The notes under the pieces are model-generated. The model was not told the DNA's origin. It searched no databases and saw nothing but the letters and a program-made list of their open reading frames with translations. A stretch of DNA of 64,000 nucleotides from Flammeovirgaceae bacterium (lineage in GTDB: Bacteria > Bacteroidota > Bacteroidia > Cytophagales > Cyclobacteriaceae), in the NCBI GenBank assembly GCA_016712035.1, contig JADJRT010000014.1:36504-100503 (forward strand). The letters run 5' to 3'. The position numbers and the translations under genes are program-made. The stretch's first letter is position 1, and every line of letters starts with the position of its first letter. This document shows, one piece after another, positions 33,795 through 42,657 of this stretch.

Positions 33795-34061
33795 TTAATC
33801 CAGCATCTCGCATTGATATCCTTGCGATAGTAAAATCGCGATAACTATTTCATTATTGAATTGACCTTCCATCCTCAAAATCCTATCGCAATCTTGCAGA
33901 TCAAAGTTGATCTGGCATGTTGGGTAGAGTGTTAATAGTTGCTTTCTGATTTTGTCCGACTCAGAAAGATCAGAAAGTGTAGTCTTGAATATCTCAACTG
34001 AAGATAATAGTTTATCCGCAAGGGGTTGAAGTACGGGTTGATCATTAAATAAGATTTTCAT
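33795..34061 (-). CDS. small hypothetical protein (88 aa)
   Basis: A short, intact open frame with coherent composition and a sensible start. The C-terminal half (FDLQDCDRILRMEG, then IVIAILLSQGYQCEML) has the length and alternation of a small ferredoxin-like alpha/beta fold, resembling proteins often found as unannotated genes in Bacteroidota. No cysteine metal motif is evident. It sits between two copies of the hairpin family. Function unknown. Confidence 0.55.
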   Translation of the reverse strand: MKILFNDQPVLQPLADKLLSSVEIFKTTLSDLSESDKIRKQLLTLYPTCQINFDLQDCDRILRMEGQFNNEIVIAILLSQGYQCEMLD

Positions 34062-34080
34062 TTAAGTTTACTTTCAATTT

Positions 34081-34437
34081 TTTCCATGGCCTGTGTGCTC
34101 ACAGGCTATATGCTCTTACACCTTCTTTCGGTCTGTGAGACACAGACCGTGGGTTGAGTTCAGGGTCGCTATGACAACACGTTTTCTCACTTGAGCTTGC
34201 TTTCGATTCCTTTCACTAATTCCTTTACAATCCGAGTTAGCTCAGGCTTATTCTTTTATTTCCATGGCCTGTGTCCTCACAGGCCATATTCTCTTACTCC
34301 TTTTTTCGGTCTCTGAGACACAGACCGTGGGTTGAGTTCAGGGCCGCTATGACAACACGTTTTCTCACTTGAGTTTGCTTTCGATTCCTTTCACTAATTC
34401 CTTTACAATCCGGAGTTAGCTCAGGCTTATTCTTTTT
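34081..34437. repeat. 178-bp tandem duplication covering the 3' end of the DUF1801 gene
   Basis: Two direct copies at 34081-34257 and 34259-34436 are about 95% alike with a constant 178-base offset. Each holds the ATGGCCTGTG hairpin, a second hairpin GGTCTGTG/CACAGACC (34130-34148; imperfect at 34308-34326) and the last 17 codons of the DUF1801 gene. The outer copy has lost the rest of the gene. Confidence 0.88.
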
Positions 34438-35142
34438 TACAGCACCCAGGCTAGTGAAGTAAACTAGCCTTCTGTCTTTGTAGTCGCCTTCCAACAAATC
34501 GGATTTAATTTTTACTATGCCGGGATGGTGGAATACCAGAAGTACTTTATCAGATTTTACAGGACCAAACGTTACCATATCCTGTTGCATAAAATGGTAG
34601 CTGGGCGCGCTCCATTTTATCCGCTCCGCAATTCGGGTATCGGCTGACTTAATGATTTTTCGAATAACCGTGATCGTCTCTTTCCATTTGGGATCGCTGA
34701 CTTTAAGATATTGTTCAACCTGTTCGGCATCAGAGAGTTTTTTCGTTTTTGTAACGGACTTTGGTTTACTCTTCGTCTTCGCTTTATCCTCATTCACCAT
34801 CACTCTGTATTTGACGATGTCGCTTATTAATTTTAATGGAAGCGGTTGATCAAACGGGAATTGAATGGTGCCCTTGGAGGTTTCGTATTTTGATAGTTCT
34901 TTCTTGAATGAGAGAACACCATCCGCACCCGGATAAAAGCCAAGATGATTTTTAAAAGCGGCAAAGTGTACCAGATTGCCATTGAGTTTAAAGGTGGGAA
35001 TTTGATAGTTGATTGTTTCCTCAGCCTTTGGTGCGGCCTTGGAAATAGTCTTTCTTATTGTTTGCAACAATTTCTGGATCTCTTTCGGGTGGATACTGAT
35101 ATAGTCATCAATATCCTTGGGTTGAAACTTCATATTGTTCAT
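34365..35142 (-). CDS. double DUF1801 (YdhG-like) protein (one frameshift near the end)
   Basis: About 259 residues with two successive DUF1801 domains: one from residue 5 (DIDDYISIHPKEIQ, INYQIPTFKLNGNLVHFAAF, HLGFYPG) and one from about 135 (VEQYLKVSDPKWKET, IKWSAPSYHF), joined by a Lys-rich linker. An extra base near 34413 diverts the frame. The outer duplicate copy lacks this base and reads LTRIVKELVKGIESKLK, giving the proper end at 34365. DUF1801 is related to the iron-chaperone frataxin-like YdhG fold; function uncertain. Confidence 0.8.
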
Positions 35143-35189
35143 AACCGTTCTGTTTTATTTTAAGGATAACAAATCTATCTAAACTTCTT

Positions 35190-35534
35190 TTAATTATTTT
35201 CCTGAAAGTGAAGCATCCAGTGATTCCCGAATTTATCAATTAGATTCCCAGCGAGCGCTCCCCAATAGGTTTTGGACAAAAACTGAATCTTTATTCCACC
35301 TTCCGAAAGTTTTTCATAGAATTCTATAATCTCAGACTCGTTGTTGCAATGCAACATCAAAGAAATAGAATTGCCCTTTATTAAGCCTTGTTCATAAGGT
35401 AAATCGGAGGCCATTAAAATCAGGTTATCCTTAATCAATGTAGCGTGAACAATACATTGCTTATAGGGCCCAGGCATTTCTTCAGCATAAGGAGAATCGG
35501 CAAGTGTTTGAAAACTAAGATCGCCACCCAGACA
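35190..35534 (-). pseudogene. VOC/PhnB-like protein lacking its N-terminus
   Basis: The readable part begins CLGGDLSFQTLADSPYAEEM and continues through MPGPYKQCIVHATLI to GNHWMLHFQENN, the pattern of PhnB-like vicinal-oxygen-chelate proteins. Members normally have about 28 more residues at the start, with a FY..C motif. Upstream of 35534 no frame supplies them; the DNA instead becomes the leader of the divergent GlxA-type gene. Either the gene was truncated by a deletion or the assembly lost sequence here. Confidence 0.65.
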
Positions 35535-35585
35535 GAAACGACAAACCCAAGGTGCTTTGCGACACCTTTTTTTTATCTTGGTATT

Positions 35586-36563
35586 ATGAAAAATGTATTC
35601 ATTTTGGTTCCGGAATCAAGCGTTATGCAGGCGATTGCCGACCCGCGCTATTTATTTACGGCTGTCAATCAGTTTCTTGCTCATTCGGGAAAAGAGATGT
35701 TGTTTAATGTTCAATTAGTGGGTGAAAAGAAGGAAGTCTTACTAAATGAGGGATTGTTTAGTGTGCATACCGATAAACAATTGGGCGATAAGACTCAGGC
35801 GGATTTGATTTTTATTCCAGCCTTGTTTGGAGATATTCCCAAAGCTGTGGCGGCCAACCAACCTCTTGTTCCCTGGATTGTGAATCAATATCAGCGGGGT
35901 GCTGAAGTAGCTTCGCTTTGTGTGGGTGCATTTTTACTAGCTTCCACCGGTTTGCTTGATGGACGAAAGTGTTCTACGCACTGGGGATTCATCAATGAGT
36001 TTCGCCAGATGTACCCAAATGTAGAGGTTGTGGATGGCAGTATTATTACAGAAGAGAATCGGTTGTATTCCAGTGGCGGAGCCAACTCGTATTGGAGTCT
36101 CCTTCTTCATTTGGTAGAAAAATATACGGATCGCGAGACTGCGATTCTCGCCTCTAAGTATTTTGCAGTTGATATCGACAGAACGAATCAATCGGCCTTT
36201 GCCATGTTTACGGGTCAAAAAACTCATCAGGACGAGGCCATTAGAAAAGCGCAGGCACATATTGAAAATAATGTGGCAGAAAAAATCACAGTTGATGAAT
36301 TAGCGGACCTTGTTTCCGATTGGTCGAAGAAGTTTTGAACGCAGATTTAAGCAGGCTACCCATAACTCAGTGTTAGAGTATATTCAGCGGGTAAAAGTAG
36401 AGACAGCCAAGCGAAGTTTTGAAACCAGTAAAAAGAACATCAGCCAGGTTATGTTTGATGTGGGCTATACGGATACGAAAGCTTTTAGAACCACCTTTAA
36501 AAGGTGACCGGACTTACTCCCATTGAATATCGAAATAAGTATAACAAGATTGCGCTAACGTGA
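35586..36563 (+). CDS. GlxA-family transcriptional regulator (DJ-1/PfpI + AraC domain; two frameshifts)
   Basis: About 325 residues. I chose ATG 35586 (MKNVFILVPESSVMQ); the open frame extends upstream into the VOC gene without support. An N-terminal class I amidotransferase-like domain has the nucleophile elbow VASLCVGAFLLASTGLL. From about residue 225 an AraC-type HTH follows (ITVDELADLVSIGRRSFERRF, ISQVMFDVGYTDTKAFR). Breaks near 36320 and near 36503 (one A missing) hide the ending VTGLTPIEYRNKYN. It is a DNA-binding activator; the ligand and targets are unknown. Confidence 0.87.
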
Positions 36564-36594
36564 AATGCAGGAAGAAGCTCTTAAGAATATTTCT

Positions 36595-37419
36595 TTAGGC
36601 TGATATCGAAGGTTGCTTCGAACTTAACATACTGAGTTTAATCTCAGTCAGCTTGCGTTTGGTATCCAATGGAAAATCACCGTTCATCATCCAATCGTAG
36701 TAGGAGGGTTCCTCCTTAAATACCTGAAGTACCGATTTGTTTTTATGTTTTCCGAAATTGAAAACAGCTTCTCCTTTTTCGTTGCGTGTCATGCGACCAG
36801 CCAGATCAACCAAATCGGAAGCCGTTAGTTTATGCAACACCTCCATGTCATTCTTAATCTCACCAATCTTTTTGCCCAATCCATCTGTTACCTCCTGATT
36901 TTCATAGCGGGCTACCTGTGCATATAAAACTTCCAACGTGGCCTGGGTATCTGCTTCCGCGGAATGGGCGTCTGTCATTTCCTTGTTGCAATAAAATTTA
37001 AATGCTGCCGATAAGGATCGCTTTTCCATCAGGTGAAAAATCTTTTGAGCATCGATTAACTTTTTGCGACTATAGTCAAACTCGACATCGGCTCGTAAAA
37101 ATTCTTCCACAAGCATGGGTACATCGAACTTCAAAATATTGAAGCCTGCCAAGTCACAACCTTCAAAAAAACGTGCATACTCTTTGGCCAGCTCCTTAAA
37201 GGTGGGTTTATCTTTTACGTCTTCATTTGAAATGCCGTGAATGGCCGTTGACTCAGCCGAAATAGGTATTGTAGGATTTACCACGTTGCTTTTACGGATC
37301 ATCTCGCCACCCGGCATCACTTTAATTACAGCAATTTCAATAATCCGGTCTTGACTAATGGCGATGCCTGTTGTTTCAAGATCAAAAAAGCAAAGCGGTA
37401 TTTTTAAATTTAATTTCAT
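36595..37419 (-). CDS. DnaQ-like 3'-5' exonuclease (DEDDh)
   Basis: 274 residues. The exonuclease core is complete: CFFDLETTG with the first Asp and Glu, AGFNILKFDVPML with the third acidic residue, and DAHSAEADTQATLEV with the His and last Asp. It resembles the DNA polymerase III epsilon family, but a C-terminal 80-residue extension (EAVFNFGKHKNKSVLQVF) is the extra domain found in many Bacteroidota homologues. It probably proofreads or trims DNA 3' ends. It is intact and 32 bases downstream of the Mur-ligase-like gene. Confidence 0.88.
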   Translation of the reverse strand: MKLNLKIPLCFFDLETTGIAISQDRIIEIAVIKVMPGGEMIRKSNVVNPTIPISAESTAIHGISNEDVKDKPTFKELAKEYARFFEGCDLAGFNILKFDVPMLVEEFLRADVEFDYSRKKLIDAQKIFHLMEKRSLSAAFKFYCNKEMTDAHSAEADTQATLEVLYAQVARYENQEVTDGLGKKIGEIKNDMEVLHKLTASDLVDLAGRMTRNEKGEAVFNFGKHKNKSVLQVFKEEPSYYDWMMNGDFPLDTKRKLTEIKLSMLSSKQPSISA

Positions 37420-37451
37420 CAGAAAAACTATGAATGTGGGGAAATGAGATT

Positions 37452-38030
37452 CTAAACAGGCGAGTAGGTACCCAAAGCCTTATAAAACTGACTGCTGCTT
37501 ATGCCGATTTTTTTGAGAAGTTCGCGAGCGGCACTGGCACTCTCCAGTTGACTATCAGTGATCAACGAAACAGGGAATTGTTCGCCTGTACTGCTTATTA
37601 GCTTGACATCAGAACCCTTCTTGTTATGCTCAAATACTTTATAGGCAATTAACTGAACATCAGTGCGTTCCTTCGATCCAATTTTCTTTATTACTGGATT
37701 TAACTCTGTATATAATAGAGTGCCCCCTTTGGGTGTAGCATCAGCCAGTTTTTCTAATTCCTCAACCTGACTGTTTGAAGTCGGATTGGTGAGAATAGCG
37801 ATATGATGTTTGTAGTCAAGAAGTTGTGAATTGGCCTGGATAATAATCAAAGGGGCTTCTGCAGAAACAGCGGGCGACTCATTATCAAATACGTAATCAA
37901 ATTTTCTTTCGTTGAAGTTTAGCACATGGCGAATCATGGAGGCTACTAAACCACTTTGTGCGCCTGTAACTATTATGCGCTGTTTATCAAGACTTTGGTT
38001 GTATATATCTGATGCTTTCAATGTAATCAA
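37452..38030 (-). CDS. degenerate Mur-ligase-like protein
   Basis: 192 residues. The opening SDIYNQSLDKQRIIVTGAQS followed by SMIRHVLNFNERKFDYVF parallels the start of the central domain of Mur ligases of the Mpl type, where GTHGKTT would form the ATP loop. Here the loop reads GAQSGLVAS, so the Lys-Thr is gone and ATP binding by that route is unlikely. The protein is far shorter than a Mur ligase (about 450). It may have been retained for another role. The gene is intact and pairs with the DnaQ-like gene. Confidence 0.6.
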   Translation of the reverse strand: MITLKASDIYNQSLDKQRIIVTGAQSGLVASMIRHVLNFNERKFDYVFDNESPAVSAEAPLIIIQANSQLLDYKHHIAILTNPTSNSQVEELEKLADATPKGGTLLYTELNPVIKKIGSKERTDVQLIAYKVFEHNKKGSDVKLISSTGEQFPVSLITDSQLESASAARELLKKIGISSSQFYKALGTYSPV

Positions 38031-38161
38031 AGTTAAAATATTCGCTTAAATATAGATTAAAAAGTTTATCGATTAAGTACTTAGGCCGGCAATAACAATT
38101 TAAGGTGTTTACTTTTGATGAATCTATTAACAATTACACATGTTTAAATGTAGATAACTTG

Positions 38162-38194
38162 TTGAGCGTGGTAGAATTCTTAACAGTAGGTTTG
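38162..38194 (+). promoter_or_regulatory. candidate promoter for dnaB
   Basis: TTG at 38162-38164 and TAGGTTTG at 38187-38194 match the Bacteroidota -33/-7 pattern with a 22-base spacer. The dnaB start lies 38 bases further on. Confidence 0.5.
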
Positions 38195-38231
38195 TTCCTT
38201 TAAAAGAAACTACGCCCAACAACCACAAAGT

Positions 38232-39758
38232 ATGGAGCAACGATCAACGCCTGTGAGGTTAAGTTCTGCGATGAGCGGGGCCGGAAGTAAATCGAAACTT
38301 TTTGCGAGAGACATCTCCGAGAGTTTGGGTAAACTGCCGCCTCAGGCGCTTGATTTAGAAGAAGCCATTTTAGGTGCACTCATGCTGGAGAAGAATGCAC
38401 TCACAGCCGTGGTGGAGTTTTTGAGGCCCGAACATTTTTATTCCGAGCAACATAAGGAGATTTACACCGCCATTGTCGATTTGTTTAAGGCTTCTGAGCC
38501 GGTAGACATGCGCACGGTGGTGGCGCAGCTACGCAAAAGTGCAAAACTGGAATTGGTGGGCGGTGCCTACTACATCGCTGAGTTAACTTCCAAGGTAAGT
38601 TCGGCTGCCAACATTGAATATCATTCGCGTATAATTATAGAGTTAGCCATTAAGCGCGACCTGATTCAAATAGCTTCACAGATTCATCACGAATCCTACG
38701 AAGACACGACCGATGTTTTTGAATTACTGGATAAAGCCGAACAGAATATTTTTAAAATCTCTGATTCGAACTTGCGCAAGAACTACGACTCCATGAAGTC
38801 GTTGATGTTTCAGGCTACCCAGGAGATTCAGGAAAAAAGAAATCACAAAGACGGCCTTACGGGAATTCCGAGTGGATTCTCCCGACTCGATCGCGTTACC
38901 TCCGGTTGGCAGAAGGCGGAATTGATAATTATTGCCGCCCGGCCGGGTATGGGTAAAACTGCTTTTGTGGTTTCCGCCCTGCGCAATGCGGCAGTAGATT
39001 TTAATTTTCCAGTGGCTCTGTTCTCCTTAGAGATGGCTTCTCTTCAATTAGTCAATCGTCTTATTTCTGCGGAAGCGGAACTGGATTCAGAAAAAATAAA
39101 AAAAGGAAATCTGGCCGACTTTGAATGGCAACAAATGGTTCACAAAACCAAGCGCCTTTCCAGTGCGCCTATTTTTATTGACGATACCCCCGCACTTTCC
39201 ATCCTCGAGTTGCGGGCCAAATGTCGTAGACTTAAAGCTGAGCACAACATTCAGCTAATTGTAATCGACTATTTACAATTAATGAAAGGGGAGGCCAGCG
39301 GTAATCGTGAACAAGAGATTGCCTCGATCTCGCGCGCTTTGAAAGGGATTGCCAAGGAGTTGAATGTTCCGGTAATTGCATTGTCGCAATTGAGTCGGGG
39401 TGTAGAAACCCGCGGGGGTGATAAACGCCCACAACTTTCTGACTTGCGTGAATCGGGTTCCATCGAGCAGGATGCGGATATCGTCATGTTTCTCTACCGT
39501 CCTGAGTATTATAAGATTTCTGTGGATGAGGAAGGTATGCCTACACAAGGCATGGCCGAAGTAATTATCGCCAAGCATAGAAATGGTTCATTAGAGAATG
39601 TGAAACTGAAATTTATTGGTAAGTACACCAAGTTTGCCGATTACGATGCTCCGGAAGGGCTTACTCCACTCAGCAACATCACCCGCGAAAGCAGACTTAA
39701 TACATTCCGCGATACACCCCCAGCATCGCCTCCGCCTGATGATGACACACCTTTTTGA
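38232..39758 (+). CDS. dnaB: replicative DNA helicase DnaB
   Basis: 508 residues, the usual DnaB length. The N-terminal domain begins LPPQALDLEEAILGALMLEK. The RecA-like domain shows the Walker A AARPGMGKTAF, Walker B LIVIDYLQLM, and the H4 region SQLSRGVETRGG with DLRESGSIEQDADIVMFLYR. It unwinds DNA ahead of the replication fork as a hexamer. It is intact and divergent from the Mur-ligase-like/DnaQ pair. Confidence 0.97.
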   Translation: MEQRSTPVRLSSAMSGAGSKSKLFARDISESLGKLPPQALDLEEAILGALMLEKNALTAVVEFLRPEHFYSEQHKEIYTAIVDLFKASEPVDMRTVVAQLRKSAKLELVGGAYYIAELTSKVSSAANIEYHSRIIIELAIKRDLIQIASQIHHESYEDTTDVFELLDKAEQNIFKISDSNLRKNYDSMKSLMFQATQEIQEKRNHKDGLTGIPSGFSRLDRVTSGWQKAELIIIAARPGMGKTAFVVSALRNAAVDFNFPVALFSLEMASLQLVNRLISAEAELDSEKIKKGNLADFEWQQMVHKTKRLSSAPIFIDDTPALSILELRAKCRRLKAEHNIQLIVIDYLQLMKGEASGNREQEIASISRALKGIAKELNVPVIALSQLSRGVETRGGDKRPQLSDLRESGSIEQDADIVMFLYRPEYYKISVDEEGMPTQGMAEVIIAKHRNGSLENVKLKFIGKYTKFADYDAPEGLTPLSNITRESRLNTFRDTPPASPPPDDDTPF

Positions 39759-39883
39759 GATAAATTAAAATTTCAGTCCTAATTCTTAGTCTCCCTTGAT
39801 AAAATTTTCGTTTTACCAGGATAAGCTGACGTTTTTATTAGTTCTGATCTTAATGAATTAGTCTCACCTTAACTCATTGATTT

Positions 39884-40392
39884 ATGAATCACACAGTAAC
39901 AAGAAGAAAATTTCTGACTAATGGATTACTGATTACAGGTTTAGCTGCAACTCCTGATATAATCGCCCAACAGGATAAGCCCTTGCCCATCGATTCAAAA
40001 ATTGTAGAGGAATTTGTACGGGTTGCCCATAGTGATTTTAATAAAGTACAGGAAATGCATACTGAATATCCGCTTTTATTGAATGCTTCCTGGGATTGGG
40101 GTGGTGGCGATTTTGAAACTGGTATGGGAGCTGCTGGCCATATGGGTTTAAAAGAAATTGCGAACTACCTCTTGGATAAAGGTGCGAGAGCAGACATTTT
40201 TGTTTTAACCATGCTTGGTAAGACTGACCTGGTGAAGTTGATGCTTAAAGATTACCCAACCCTTTTAAATAGTTTAGGACCACATGGCTTTACGTTATTG
40301 CATCATGCAGAAAAAGGGGTCAAGATTCCTTAGAGCTCTTCAACTACTTGCAGACACTTGGGCTTAAGGACAAGCATCGTAAATTATTCTAG
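39884..40392 (+). CDS. ankyrin-repeat protein with Tat-like signal (frameshift near the end)
   Basis: About 169 residues. The N-terminus VTRRKFLTNGLLITGLAA is a twin-arginine signal. The body has ankyrin repeats (GMGAAGHMGLKEIANYLLDKG, MLGKTDLVKLMLKDYP, HGFTLLHHAEKGG). The open frame stops at 40333, but one extra G at 40316-40319 lets it continue as QDSLELFNYLQTLGLKDKH to 40392. Ankyrin repeats mediate protein contacts; the partner is unknown. It follows dnaB by 125 bases and need not be related to it. Confidence 0.75.
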
Positions 40393-40477
40393 GCTCATTA
40401 TCTTTTGCCTTTAAATATTTTAAAAGTCTATTCCATTATTTCCATTTGATTTGTACCTTCATGATTCAACCACTATC

Positions 40478-41470
40478 ATGAAAGCGCTAGTACTGAAGGA
40501 GACGGGTATAATTGAACTTCGTGAAGTTCCTAAGCCAACAGTTACCAAAGGCAAAGCTTTGGTGCGTGTAAAAGCGGCCGGACTTAACAGACGTGATGAT
40601 TGGATTCGGGAAGGAAAATATCCGAATATAAAATTCGGTGGTATTATGGGTTCTGATGGGGCTGGAGTTGTGGAAGAAGTGGGTGATGAAAATGATCAGC
40701 CCTGGGTAGGTCAGGAAGTTGTTATAAATCCAAATATAGATTGGGGCCCGGACCTAGAAGTACAATCTCCACGCTACACCATTTTGGGCATGCCTACCGA
40801 TGGAACTTTTGCCGAGTATGTGATGGTGCCTATCGACAGATTGCATCATAAGCCATTTCACTTAGACTTTTTACAGGCAGCAACCTTACCCTTAGGTGGA
40901 TTGACTGCCTTTCGGGCATTGTTTCGCAGAGGTGAGTTGCGTTCAGGGCAAAACGTGTTGATCTCGGGATTTGGAGGCGGGGTGGCACAGTTCGCTTTCT
41001 TGTTTGCGCAGGCAGCCGGGGCCAATGTATATGTAAGTTCTGGTAGTGATGAGAAAATTGAAAAGGCTTTGAAGTTAGGAGCCAAAGGTGCTTACAATTA
41101 TAAGAAGCAAGCTACATACCCTGACTTATGGAAAACCAAAGGCGGATTTGATTTGGTGATTGATAGTGCCGGTGGCGATCAAATCAATGGTTTTATCAAA
41201 GTGCTAAAGCCTAGAGGTAAGATAGTTTTTTATGGAGCAACCAATGGCCTTCCTTCCAAGGTTGATTTGTACCGGATGTTTTGGAATCAACTTTCTTTGT
41301 TAGGGACCACCATGGGCAGCGACCATGAGTTCAGCGAAATGTTAACCTTTGTAAGCAAACATCAATTACGCCCCCTGATTGATTCGATACGCCCGTTTTC
41401 AAAAATCGCTGAATCGTTCCCGGATATTACCAAAACCAATAAGGTGGGTAAGATAGTCTTTCAGATTTAG
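40478..41470 (+). CDS. MDR-family NAD(P)H oxidoreductase (zinc-independent alcohol dehydrogenase-like)
   Basis: 330 residues from ATG 40478 (MKALVLKETGIIELREVP); the longer frame adds nine doubtful residues. The GroES-like domain reads RVKAAGLNRRDDWIREGKYP, with no Cys at the catalytic zinc position, and the structural zinc cysteines are also absent. The Rossmann domain has LISGFGGGVAQFAFLFAQ. So it is probably a quinone oxidoreductase or enoyl reductase-like enzyme. It is intact; its stop overlaps the convergent TPR gene by 4 bases. Confidence 0.87.
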   Translation: MKALVLKETGIIELREVPKPTVTKGKALVRVKAAGLNRRDDWIREGKYPNIKFGGIMGSDGAGVVEEVGDENDQPWVGQEVVINPNIDWGPDLEVQSPRYTILGMPTDGTFAEYVMVPIDRLHHKPFHLDFLQAATLPLGGLTAFRALFRRGELRSGQNVLISGFGGGVAQFAFLFAQAAGANVYVSSGSDEKIEKALKLGAKGAYNYKKQATYPDLWKTKGGFDLVIDSAGGDQINGFIKVLKPRGKIVFYGATNGLPSKVDLYRMFWNQLSLLGTTMGSDHEFSEMLTFVSKHQLRPLIDSIRPFSKIAESFPDITKTNKVGKIVFQI

Positions 41471-41781
41471 TCCTCCAGATTTTGTATGGCGGCCGAGATT
41501 TCCCGAATGCTATTCAGATCTTTTTGTTGATGCGCTAAGGCTAAGCCTTTCTTTAAGATTTCAGTGGCTCGGTCAAGATCACCTTTCTCCAGATATAAAT
41601 CACCAGCAATGTAATAAGTAGGCAAATAGGTGGGATGCTTTTCTAATAATTGATCAAATAGTTCTCGCGCTTTTTTTGAATCTTGATTTTTGAATTCAAG
41701 CGCCAGCGCATAAAGACTAAAGGGATCATTAGGGTCTTCTTTCAGGAATTGTTCCAATACTTTAATGCGCTCCCGATTCAT
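41467..41781 (-). CDS. small TPR protein (104 aa)
   Basis: Three TPR helices pairs: DPNDPFSLYALALEFKNQ, HPTYLPTYYIAGDLYLEKGD and ATEILKKGLALAHQQKD. Length and start are coherent and the frame is intact. It probably serves as a protein-interaction module. The role is unknown. Confidence 0.75.
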   Translation of the reverse strand: MNRERIKVLEQFLKEDPNDPFSLYALALEFKNQDSKKARELFDQLLEKHPTYLPTYYIAGDLYLEKGDLDRATEILKKGLALAHQQKDLNSIREISAAIQNLED

Positions 41782-41886
41782 TGTTTTTCATGATTTTAGA
41801 TACCCATTTTAAGATTTATCCTTTATCTTGAGGCCAAATTTAAAAGGAATTACATAAAGTTTTGATTCTCACTTTCTTGAACCTAT

Positions 41887-42621
41887 ATGAAAATACTTGT
41901 TTGCATCTCTCACGTACCCGATACTACTTCCAAAATTAACTTCATCGATAACGGCACTAAGTTCGATACAACGGGTGTTCAGTTTATTATTGGTCCGTAT
42001 GACGACTACGCGTTGGCGCGTGCCATTGAGTTGAAGGAACAAATACCGGGCACAACAGTTACCGTTATAAATGTTGGATTGGCGGACACCGAACCAACCA
42101 TTCGCAAAGCATTGGCCATTGGCGCTGATGACGCAATTCGCATTAACATGGAACCAACCGATTCATTTCTGGTTGCGTCTCAGATTGCCGAACAAGCGAA
42201 AGGCTATGATCTCATTTTGATGGGCCGTGAGTCCATCGATTACAACAGCGGGGTGGTTCATGCCATGGTTGGAGAAATACTTGGCTTGCCGTCTATCTCG
42301 CCTGTAATGAAGTTAGATCTCGAAGGAACGAAAGCTAAGATGTCGGTGGAGATTGAAGGGGGTAAAGAACAGGTGGAAGCTAATTTGCCTTTAGTTGCTG
42401 GTTGTCAGGAGCCTATTGCCGAATGGAAGATCCCTAACATGCGTGGTATTATGTCGGCCCGCACTAAACCTTTAAAGGTTGTAGAGCCTAAGGCTGCATC
42501 AGCGGCTACGGCAACTCAAAAATTTGAATTACCTCCGCCTAAAGGCGCGGTTAAAATGATAGCTGCGGATAACATGGCAGAGTTGGTAACAAAACTGAAA
42601 AACGAAGCCAAAGTATTATAA
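41887..42621 (+). CDS. etfB: electron transfer flavoprotein, beta subunit
   Basis: 244 residues. It begins MKILVCISHVPDTTSKINF, and contains DDYALARAIELKEQ, the AMP-site region LILMGRESIDYNSGVVHAMV and the recognition loop in LPLVAGCQEPIAEWKIPN. ETF beta binds AMP and with EtfA carries electrons from acyl-CoA dehydrogenases to the quinone pool. It stands first in an apparent five-gene run and is 36 bases ahead of etfA. It is intact. Confidence 0.95.
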   Translation: MKILVCISHVPDTTSKINFIDNGTKFDTTGVQFIIGPYDDYALARAIELKEQIPGTTVTVINVGLADTEPTIRKALAIGADDAIRINMEPTDSFLVASQIAEQAKGYDLILMGRESIDYNSGVVHAMVGEILGLPSISPVMKLDLEGTKAKMSVEIEGGKEQVEANLPLVAGCQEPIAEWKIPNMRGIMSARTKPLKVVEPKAASAATATQKFELPPPKGAVKMIAADNMAELVTKLKNEAKVL

Positions 42622-42657
42622 TTAGAATCCCAAAGAGATAATATAAACAATCGACTT

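Noticed and set aside
35445..35585. Upstream extension of the GlxA-type regulator
   Set aside because: It runs through the VOC coding region on the other strand; the family begins at MKNVFILVP.
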